Assembly (NCBI GenBank): GCA_017414585.1
Contig: JAFQLN010000208.1
Coordinates: 1-10,810 of the forward strand
Reading direction: 5' to 3'
Source: Clostridia bacterium
GTDB lineage: Bacteria; Bacillota_A; Clostridia; Oscillospirales; CAG-272
Length of the DNA stretch: 10,810 bases
Every line of letters begins with the position of its first letter. Position 1 is the first letter of the stretch. Below the pieces are notes generated by a model that was given only the letters and a program-made list of their open reading frames with translations, did not search any database and was not told the origin of the DNA. Below are positions 1 through 4,986 of this stretch, piece after piece. Made by a program: the position numbers and the translations under genes.

Positions 1-174
1 ATAGGCTTGGCTGCGAAAGAGGCCTATGGAAATTTTGAAGAAAAAATTTCAAAGATGACAGAGCTTAAGGATTACTTTATACCCGATCAGCCATCCGTGC
101 TGCTCAGGGATTTCGGCTGTGATTATTCAGAAATCCCGGAAGAATATAAGAAAATCCCGAAATATTTGTTTTAA
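1..174 (+). CDS. C-terminal end of an unidentified protein (5' end outside window)
   Basis: Frame 1 is open from the first base to a TAA at 172-174 and gives 57 residues rich in Glu, Lys and Tyr, ending in KYLF. The reading frame is followed directly by a strong terminator, which supports this being a real gene end. The first part (residues 1-27, AAKEAY..NFEEKI..MTELKDYFI) loosely recalls a helix in the large domain of NifS-type cysteine desulfurases. In that family roughly 100 or more residues would normally follow, and the last 30 residues here do not look like it. I therefore do not name the product. It could be an unrelated protein or the end of a truncated gene. Confidence 0.6.
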   Translation: MGLAAKEAYGNFEEKISKMTELKDYFIPDQPSVLLRDFGCDYSEIPEEYKKIPKYLF

Positions 175-180
175 TAAAAA

Positions 181-218
181 AATACCGTTCTTACTCTTTG
201 GAGAGCAGGAACGGTATT
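181..218. terminator. Bidirectional rho-independent terminator between convergent genes
   Basis: A perfect 10-base inverted repeat (AATACCGTTC at 181-190 and GAACGGTATT at 209-218) encloses a loop that can itself form a short CTCT/AGAG stem (194-197 with 202-205). An A-run on the left (175-182) supplies a U-tract for minus-strand transcripts. A T-rich tail on the right (217-226) serves plus-strand transcripts. It sits between the plus-strand stop at 174 and the minus-strand stop at 232, so it can end both the upstream gene and the oxidoreductase operon. Confidence 0.88.
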
Positions 219-231
219 TCTGTTTTACGGC

Positions 232-597
232 TTATTCAAAATCTTTGCAGGCTACAAGGTTCGTGCCCTTTTCGATAAAATCGGCGAGAAGAACATCACC
301 GGTTTTCACGGGAGCGGATGCTGTGTACGCACGAACGACCGTCATTGCATCAAACAGCGTTTCCTTGGGAATGGCACGGTCGGTCTTGACGGGGAGCATC
401 TTCTTGCCGTCCGCAGTCTGGACTGTGACAGTGGAAGTCAGTGTGCGGACGGGATGGGTAACTTCGTTTTCAGCGTAGGTCTTGCCGCGCTTGCAGGTGT
501 GACCCTGTACATCCGTGACTTTTCCGCTGTCGTCAAGCGTAACGGTCACTTTGCAGCCGGCGGGGCATACAACGCAGGTAAGTTCTCTGGTAGTCAT
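232..597 (-). CDS. DUF1667 family small cysteine protein, redox-operon partner
   Basis: This is a 121-residue protein with an N-terminal cysteine cluster, C8-x2-C11-x3-C15, followed by C35 in an HTCKRG context. These four cysteines look like ligands of an Fe-S cluster or zinc. The size and pattern match the DUF1667 family, which is repeatedly found next to GlpA-like dehydrogenases and NAD(P)/FAD oxidoreductases in Firmicutes and Thermotogae. The remainder is a small beta-rich domain with no signal peptide or membrane segment, so it is probably cytosolic. It is the last gene of the operon, begins 4 bases after the stop of the preceding oxidoreductase, and has a G-rich ribosome-binding site (AAAAGGGGG, 9 bases upstream) lying inside that gene's end. 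A role as the electron-transfer or assembly subunit of the complex is inferred from context; its biochemical function is not established from sequence. Confidence 0.85.
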   Translation of the reverse strand: MTTRELTCVVCPAGCKVTVTLDDSGKVTDVQGHTCKRGKTYAENEVTHPVRTLTSTVTVQTADGKKMLPVKTDRAIPKETLFDAMTVVRAYTASAPVKTGDVLLADFIEKGTNLVACKDFE

Positions 598-601
598 TCG
601 T

Positions 602-1891
602 TTATTCCCCCTTTTCTTTCAGGTATACCGTGATCGACGTGTCGCCGGACTTCACGAGTTCAGCGAGGACGTCTGCGGGAATTTCCATGGATTCCATTTC
701 ACCCGGTGCGACAGCGGACTTTGCGCGCTTTGCGATTACACTGCCGGACTCGGTTTCGATGAGAAGCTGTACTTTCTTGTAAACATTCGCAACGCGGAAG
801 AAAATACGAACGGGTTCAGCAGGATTTTCGGAAAGGTCGATGTGTTCGGGAACCGTGTAGCGCACACCGTATCCGGTCTTGACTGCGAGGGACTTGACAA
901 CGGGTGCGGTCTGACCAAGGATCTTTGCGGCAGCAGCACGGCCGGCAATGTCAGCTTCTTCGGAAACGTAGTCAACAAGGTCGTGTACATGGAGTACGTT
1001 GCCGGCTGCGTAAACGCCTTCTGCGGAGGTTTCGCGGTACTGGTTGACCGATGCGCCGTTGGTCATGCGGTCGAGATCAATTTCCGCACCGCGGGTGAGT
1101 TCGTTTTCGGGAATCAGACCGACGGAGAGCAGGAGCGTATCGCATTCGATATACTCTTCCGTACCGGGAATGGGCTTTCTGCCGTTTGCTTCGTCAACAG
1201 CCGCAATGGTAACGCCGGTAACGCGCTCCTTGCCGTGGATTTCGATGACAGTGTGTGACAGCTTGAGCGGAATGCCGAAGTCATCGAGACACTGAACGAT
1301 GTTTCTTGCAAGACCGCCGGAGTAGGGCATCAGTTCGCACACAGCGAGAACCTTTGCGCCTTCGAGGGTCATACGGCGTGCCATGATCAGTCCGATGTCG
1401 CCGGAACCGAGGATGACCACCTTGTGACCGGGCATGAAGCCTTCGATATTGACATATCTCTGCGCACAGCCTGCAGTGTATACACCTGCCGGACGGGTGC
1501 CGGGAATATTGAGCGCACCGCGGGTACGTTCACGGCATCCCATAGCGAGGATCACAGCGTCAGCGGTTGCGGTCGTGTATCCGTAGGAGGGAGAGACGAA
1601 GGTAACCTTCTTGTCATTCGTGAGGGCGAGTACCATGCAGTCCGTGAGGATGGTCACGCCGCGTTCCTTTGCCATTTCGACATAGCGTCCGCTGTATTCG
1701 GGACCGGTCAGTTCTTCGCCGAAGCGGTGCAGACCAAATCCCGCGTGGATGCACTGGTTGAGAATACCGCCGGGTTCGCTGTCGCGTTCAAGAACGAGAA
1801 CGTCTTCAGGGGAGAGACCTGCGTCTACGGCAGCACAGGCAGCGGAAAGACCTGCGGGGCCGCCGCCGATGATAATCAGTTTCTTATGCAT
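602..1891 (-). CDS. NAD(P)/FAD-dependent oxidoreductase, middle subunit of the redox trio
   Basis: This 429-residue flavoprotein has an N-terminal FAD Rossmann motif (IIIGGGPAG, residues 6-14) with the ribose-binding acidic residue E35. A second nucleotide motif (VVILGSGDIG, about 158-167) marks the NAD(P) domain. A C-terminal FAD segment contains AAGNV followed by DLVDYVSEEA, and a beta-rich tail includes PGEME. The segment near C47 (GGILNQCIHAGFG) is typical of the flavoproteins encoded beside GlpA-like dehydrogenases. Only one cysteine is present there, so the redox-active cysteine pair of classical disulfide reductases is missing. It probably relays electrons between the FAD/Fe-S dehydrogenase and NAD(P). 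The frame opens further upstream to 1954, but the start at 1891 has a textbook AAAGGAGG (1899-1906) with 7-base spacing and lies 2 bases after the previous stop, so I chose it. Confidence 0.9.
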   Translation of the reverse strand: MHKKLIIIGGGPAGLSAACAAVDAGLSPEDVLVLERDSEPGGILNQCIHAGFGLHRFGEELTGPEYSGRYVEMAKERGVTILTDCMVLALTNDKKVTFVSPSYGYTTATADAVILAMGCRERTRGALNIPGTRPAGVYTAGCAQRYVNIEGFMPGHKVVILGSGDIGLIMARRMTLEGAKVLAVCELMPYSGGLARNIVQCLDDFGIPLKLSHTVIEIHGKERVTGVTIAAVDEANGRKPIPGTEEYIECDTLLLSVGLIPENELTRGAEIDLDRMTNGASVNQYRETSAEGVYAAGNVLHVHDLVDYVSEEADIAGRAAAAKILGQTAPVVKSLAVKTGYGVRYTVPEHIDLSENPAEPVRIFFRVANVYKKVQLLIETESGSVIAKRAKSAVAPGEMESMEIPADVLAELVKSGDTSITVYLKEKGE

Positions 1892-1893
1892 TG

Positions 1894-3360
1894 TCAGTCC
1901 TCCTTTGCGTTGTCGGAAGTGCGGCACGAAACGAGCCACGAACCGCCGCCGCACTTGGTAACGGTTGTGAGGGATTTGCCGGTATGTTCGGCGATGAGAG
2001 CTGCAACACGGGGGGAGCAGAAGCCGCCCTGACAGCGTCCCATGCCTGCACGCAGGCGCTTTTTCTGCATATCAATGGTGATAGCCGGGATGGGTGCGTT
2101 GAGCATATCCACGATATCGCCCTCGGTGACGGTTTCGCAGCGGCAGATGATCTTGCCGTATGCGGGATTTGCTTTGCAGGCGGCGATCTTTTCTTCTTCC
2201 GTCATGCGGTTGAACTGCTTGTGGTTTCCGTCGGGACGTCTGGTGGGAATGTAGTCGTCGCGGTCTTCGAGTTCCAGACCGGCTTCTTCGAGGAGATGTG
2301 CGAGGTATTCAGCCGTTGCGGGGGAAGCTGCGAATCCGGGGGATTCAACGCCGACTGCGTGGATAACGCCGGGGAGCTGATCGGAAATCTTCAGATAGAA
2401 GTCGTAGATATTGGGAGTCGGACGAACGCCGGAGAAGGAGGTGATTGCCATGCGCGTGTTGACGGAGGGCATGATGCGGAGTGCGCCTTTGGTGATTTCG
2501 TCCAGACCTTCCTGTGTGGTCGCCTTGTCATCGGCGTCTTCGATGGGATATGCGTTCGGACCGATGATGAGGTTGCCGTGTACGGTGGGAGAGACGAGGA
2601 TGCCCTTGCCGCGTTCGGAGGGGCAGACAAAGAGGGTGGAGTTTGCCATATTGCCGCAGACCTTGTCGAGAACGATGTATTCGCCGCGGCGGGGGATGAT
2701 GTTGATCGGGAAGTCATGCTCACCGAGGAGCTCGGCTACATGGACGGAGTTCACGCCAGCGCAGTTGACGACATAACGTCCGCTGACGGTTTCTTCGCCG
2801 TTTGTGAGATAGTGGATGCCGCCGGCTCTGGAAGCATCGGTGACTTCAAAATTGAAGTAGAAATCGACACCGTTGGTAACGGCATTGTCAGCCGCGGCGA
2901 TGGTGATGCCGTAGGGACAGGTAATGGCAGCGGAGGGAGCCCAGAGGGAGCAGGTGGCTTCGGGAGAGATGTTCGGTTCCATGCGGCGCAGCTCTTCCTG
3001 ACCGATTATGCGCAGTCCGGGAACGCCGTTTGCGACGCCGCGGTCGTAGAGTTCACGGAGTGTTTTGAGGTCGCCGTCGCCGAATCCGACAACGTGGGAG
3101 CCGACTTCCTTGCATTCCACACCAAGCTGTTCACACAGTTCCTTCATCAGTTTATTGCCGCGCACATTGAGCTTCGCCTTGAGTGTGCCCGGCTTTGCAT
3201 CGTATCCGGCATGGACGATCGCGGAATTGGCGCAGGTAGCACCCATAGCGACATCGCATCCGGCTTCGACAACAGCAACTTTGCATTTCTTTGCAGAGAG
3301 ATACCGTGCGGTCATCACACCGGTACAGCCGGCGCCGATAATGATTACATCATATAACAT
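1894..3360 (-). CDS. GlpA-like FAD-dependent dehydrogenase with C-terminal BFD-type [2Fe-2S] domain
   Basis: This 488-residue protein begins with an FAD Rossmann motif (YDVIIIGAGCTG, residues 3-14) and a DVAMGATCANSAIVHAGYD segment. Both are characteristic of the DAO superfamily branch that holds anaerobic glycerol-3-phosphate dehydrogenase GlpA and L-2-hydroxyglutarate oxidases. The C-terminal part carries a Fer2_BFD pattern, with C406 and C408 (CRC) and C443 and C448 (GRCQGGFC) as likely [2Fe-2S] ligands. This architecture matches GlpA and its Firmicutes/Thermotogae relatives. The likely role is oxidation of glycerol 3-phosphate or a related hydroxy compound, with electrons leaving through the BFD cluster to the next two proteins. 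No membrane segment or glycerol kinase/facilitator gene is visible here, so substrate identity is inferred. The frame extends to 3513, but the upstream part reads through the AT-rich promoter region. The ATG at 3360 begins the FAD fold and has GAAAGG at 3372-3377, with somewhat long spacing (11). Confidence 0.9.
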   Translation of the reverse strand: MLYDVIIIGAGCTGVMTARYLSAKKCKVAVVEAGCDVAMGATCANSAIVHAGYDAKPGTLKAKLNVRGNKLMKELCEQLGVECKEVGSHVVGFGDGDLKTLRELYDRGVANGVPGLRIIGQEELRRMEPNISPEATCSLWAPSAAITCPYGITIAAADNAVTNGVDFYFNFEVTDASRAGGIHYLTNGEETVSGRYVVNCAGVNSVHVAELLGEHDFPINIIPRRGEYIVLDKVCGNMANSTLFVCPSERGKGILVSPTVHGNLIIGPNAYPIEDADDKATTQEGLDEITKGALRIMPSVNTRMAITSFSGVRPTPNIYDFYLKISDQLPGVIHAVGVESPGFAASPATAEYLAHLLEEAGLELEDRDDYIPTRRPDGNHKQFNRMTEEEKIAACKANPAYGKIICRCETVTEGDIVDMLNAPIPAITIDMQKKRLRAGMGRCQGGFCSPRVAALIAEHTGKSLTTVTKCGGGSWLVSCRTSDNAKED

Positions 3361-3387
3361 GGGGGGAAGAACCTTTCTTCTATGTAT

Positions 3388-3436
3388 TATCCGGAAGAAA
3401 AACACAAGCGGACACAGTCCGACAGTATACCGGATA
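3388..3436 (-). promoter_or_regulatory. Nested inverted repeats in the 5' leader of the redox operon
   Basis: Within the predicted leader of the minus-strand transcript, TATCCGG (3388-3394) is complementary to CCGGATA (3430-3436). Nested inside is a perfect 5-base stem, CGGAC (3409-3413) with GTCCG (3417-3421), and a 3-base loop. The structure lies between the predicted transcription start (about 3442) and the ribosome-binding site (3372-3377). It could be a leader hairpin or a pair of operator half-sites. No known riboswitch core is recognisable, and the stems are short. Confidence 0.3.
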
Positions 3437-3448
3437 TCAGATGATAAA

Positions 3449-3477
3449 AGTATAACATATTCATTTATGCAATACAA
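3449..3477 (-). promoter_or_regulatory. Predicted sigma-A promoter of the redox operon
   Basis: Reading the minus strand, TTGTAT (3477-3472) is followed after exactly 17 bases by TATACT (3454-3449). The -10 hexamer is preceded by TG one base upstream, an extended -10 pattern. The expected start near 3442 gives a leader of about 80 bases before the ATG at 3360. A consensus TTGACA further upstream (3504-3499) is too far from any good -10 box to be the partner. Confidence 0.6.
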
Positions 3478-3540
3478 CAAAAAATCAAAAAAACTTGTTG
3501 TCAATAGTGACAAAATTACTCACAGGTATGTGATTGAGAC

Positions 3541-3569
3541 TTGTAATTATAAAAAATCTATGATAAAAT
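3541..3569 (+). promoter_or_regulatory. Predicted sigma-A promoter of moxR
   Basis: TTGTAA (3541-3546) is followed after 17 bases by TAAAAT (3564-3569), which is preceded by TGA in extended -10 position. The resulting transcript would have an approximately 75-base leader before the preferred moxR start at 3652. The stretch is strongly AT-rich compared with its flanks. An overlapping alternative is TTGAGA (3534-3539) with TATGAT (3559-3564), spacing 19. Confidence 0.45.
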
Positions 3570-3619
3570 AATTCCATGTACACTATAAGAGTAAAAGTGA
3601 CTGAATAAGAAAATTCAAC

Positions 3620-3654
3620 GGAGGATGCGGTTCCGAAACCGCGAATACACAATG
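3620..3654 (+). promoter_or_regulatory. Hairpin-bridged ribosome-binding site of moxR
   Basis: GGAGG at 3620-3624 is followed by a perfect hairpin, GCGGTT (3627-3632), loop CCGA, AACCGC (3637-3642), and then GAATACACA before ATG at 3652. Linear spacing from GGAGG to this ATG is 27 bases, too long. If the 16-base hairpin folds, the effective spacing becomes 11. The only other upstream ATG (3625) abuts GGAGG with zero spacing and would be poorly initiated. Structure-bridged initiation of this kind is known from phage T4 gene 38; its use here is inferred. Confidence 0.45.
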
Positions 3655-4629
3655 GCAAACAACGAAAACAACATCATGGTCAGCGAAACTTCGTACAAAG
3701 CAGCGCAGGCACTTATTTCCGAAGTGGAAAAAGTTGTCATCGGTAAACATAATGAAATCGTTCTGCTTGTTACGGCAATGCTTTCCGGCGGTCACGTTCT
3801 GATCGAAGACGTTCCCGGCACCGGTAAGACGACGCTTGCAGCCGCGCTGGCACGTTCCGCAGGGCTTGATTTCAACCGTGCGCAGTTTACGCCCGATGTT
3901 ATGGCATCCGACATCACCGGTTTCAACGTATACAACCGCCAGAAAGAAGAATTTGAATTCACGCAGGGTCTCGTTATGACGAACATCCTTCTGGCAGACG
4001 AAATCAACCGTGCTTCCCCGAAGACACAGTCCGCGCTCCTGGAAGCGATGGAAGAAGCGAAGGTAACCGTTGACGGTACGACCTACCGCGTGCCGGATCC
4101 GTTCATGGTTATCGCAACGCAGAACCCGACCGGTTATGTCGGTACATATCCGCTGCCGGAAGCACAGCTCGACCGTTTTGCCATCCGTCTTTCCATGGGC
4201 TACCCGACCGAAGACGAAGAAGTAAACATTCTGACCGACCGTAAGGGCGTAAACCCGCTCGAAAAGGTAAATGCGGTCACCGATGTGGAAACGATCCGCG
4301 GCATCCGTGCAGCCATCCAGCAGGTTGCGCTTGAACCGGAAATCACCCGCTACATCGTCAAGCTGATCCACACCACCCGTAAGTCTCCGAAGCTCGCGCT
4401 CGGTGCGTCCCCCCGTGCGTCCCTCCTTCTCATGAAGCTGTCTCAGGCGTATGCATTCCTCCGCGGACGTGACTACGTTCTCCCCGAAGACATCGCATTC
4501 GTCTTTACGCCCGGTATCGCCCACCGTATCGTTCTCAGCCAGGAAGCACGCCTCAACCGCGAAACCCAGGCTGATATCCTTGCCGAAATCCTCCGCAGCG
4601 TAGAAGCTCCGTTCAAGACGAAGAGATAA
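3652..4629 (+). CDS. MoxR family AAA+ ATPase
   Basis: This is a 325-residue cytosolic AAA+ ATPase of the MoxR branch. It contains Walker A (VPGTGKT, K59), Walker B (ILLADEIN, D116-E117), sensor 1 (VIATQNP, N158), an arginine-finger region (LPEAQLDRF, R175) and sensor 2 (GASPRA, R255). Order and length match the family fully and no catalytic residue is missing. MoxR proteins act as chaperone-like remodelers. Those encoded beside DUF58 and transglutaminase genes are thought to mature or activate their partners, which fits the two genes downstream. The frame also contains an ATG at 3625, but it directly abuts the Shine-Dalgarno sequence. I prefer 3652, with a hairpin-bridged ribosome-binding site. 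The substrate of the ATPase cannot be read from the sequence. Confidence 0.93.
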   Translation: MANNENNIMVSETSYKAAQALISEVEKVVIGKHNEIVLLVTAMLSGGHVLIEDVPGTGKTTLAAALARSAGLDFNRAQFTPDVMASDITGFNVYNRQKEEFEFTQGLVMTNILLADEINRASPKTQSALLEAMEEAKVTVDGTTYRVPDPFMVIATQNPTGYVGTYPLPEAQLDRFAIRLSMGYPTEDEEVNILTDRKGVNPLEKVNAVTDVETIRGIRAAIQQVALEPEITRYIVKLIHTTRKSPKLALGASPRASLLLMKLSQAYAFLRGRDYVLPEDIAFVFTPGIAHRIVLSQEARLNRETQADILAEILRSVEAPFKTKR

Positions 4630-4659
4630 GTGCTGGGGTGGAGTGAAAGGGGAACGGCG

Positions 4660-4683
4660 AGGGAACTTTTGAAAAAGTTCCCT
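4660..4683. repeat. Perfect palindromic intergenic repeat (11-base arms)
   Basis: AGGGAACTTTT (4660-4670) and AAAAGTTCCCT (4673-4683) are perfect complements around a 2-base centre. The 16-base core at 4664-4679 recurs exactly, in reverse complement, at 10789-10804 near the window end. No T-tract follows on either strand, so it does not look like a canonical terminator even though it lies 30 bases after the moxR stop. It is best read as a member of a dispersed REP-like palindromic family. Repeats of this look are common between genes in Oscillospirales-type genomes, from memory. Confidence 0.65.
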
Positions 4684-4701
4684 TCGAACCCTCAAAACTT
4701 T

Positions 4702-4898
4702 CAGACTGGCGCACGTTTTGGCTGCTGACATTGACTGTGGCTGATATGGTGAACAGGAGGGGAATTGGTATGAGTGCTGTGCTCACCAATGCAGTTAGTC
4801 CCATCCGGTGACATGAAGAATATCCTCAGCCCGAGAACATCGTTTATGAGCGGTCAGGGACCACGAACCCTGCCCGCCGAAGCCGTGGAGTGAGTCTG
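4702..4898 (+). ncRNA. Candidate structured RNA in the moxR-DUF58 gap
   Basis: About 200 bases fold into several helices readable by eye. An outer pair joins CAGACT (4702-4707) and AGTCTG (4893-4898). An 8-pair stem joins 4735-4742 with 4881-4888 and uses three G-U pairs, which makes sense only on the plus strand. A hairpin at 4764-4790 pairs ATTGGT with ACCAAT, then GAG with CTC after a 2-base bulge. A hairpin at 4850-4877 pairs GCGG-CAGGG with CCCTG-CCGC across one T-C mismatch. GGGA (4760-4763) can also pair with TCCC (4799-4802). No RNase P, SRP, tmRNA or known riboswitch core is recognised. The size and Clostridia context make the raiA RNA motif a family to test, but I cannot confirm it. 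It could be a free RNA or a leader or processed part of the transcript. Confidence 0.42.
4770..4811 (+). CDS. Possible 13-codon small ORF inside the structured region
   Basis: ATG at 4770 is preceded by AGGAGGGG (4755-4762) with 7-base spacing and opens a 13-residue frame ending IR before TGA (4809-4811). Another ATG begins at 4813 and opens 26 codons to TGA at 4891-4893, without a good ribosome-binding site. The first ATG overlaps a bulge in the 4764-4790 hairpin, so the purine-rich stretch may simply be a helix strand of the RNA. I list it because the initiation signal is good, but no function can be assigned. Confidence 0.18.
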   Translation: MSAVLTNAVSPIR

Positions 4899-4930
4899 TG
4901 ATATCGTCGGTTTGAAGTTTTTCTGTTCCC

Positions 4931-4959
4931 TTGACGGATCATGCGATTATTTCTTTATT
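4931..4959 (+). promoter_or_regulatory. Predicted promoter of the DUF58-transglutaminase genes
   Basis: TTGACG (4931-4936) matches the -35 consensus at five of six positions. After 17 bases it is followed by TTTATT (4954-4959), within an AT-rich run (4944-4967) that offers shifted -10 alternatives such as TATTAA. Transcription would begin about 20 bases before the ATG at 4987. This would let the DUF58 and downstream genes be transcribed separately from moxR. Confidence 0.45.
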
Positions 4960-4986
4960 AAATAAAATGGAAGAAACGAGCCAACA

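Noticed and set aside
1891..3357. A 488-codon open frame on the plus strand
   Set aside because: It exactly mirrors the GlpA-like gene, whose protein has clear FAD and Fe-S motifs. The antisense product is Cys/Gly/Val-rich without any domain and reflects codon bias.
3499..3504. A consensus minus-strand TTGACA as the -35 box of the redox operon
   Set aside because: The nearest -10-like hexamers are more than 20 bases away. The TTGTAT/TATACT pair has ideal spacing and an extended -10.
4680..4695. A T-arm-like GGTTCGAA-type sequence on the minus strand, suggesting a tRNA remnant
   Set aside because: The flanking bases do not pair as a T-stem, and no acceptor, D or anticodon arms can be found nearby.
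4613..4804. A 63-codon minus-strand frame in the moxR-DUF58 gap
   Set aside because: It runs through the palindromic repeat and overlaps the moxR end. Short frames across such repeats are typically spurious.
4770..4901. In-frame TGA read as selenocysteine, which would extend the small ORF to about 43 codons
   Set aside because: No convincing SECIS hairpin directly after the TGA, no redox motif around it, and a strong RNA-structure explanation for the region.
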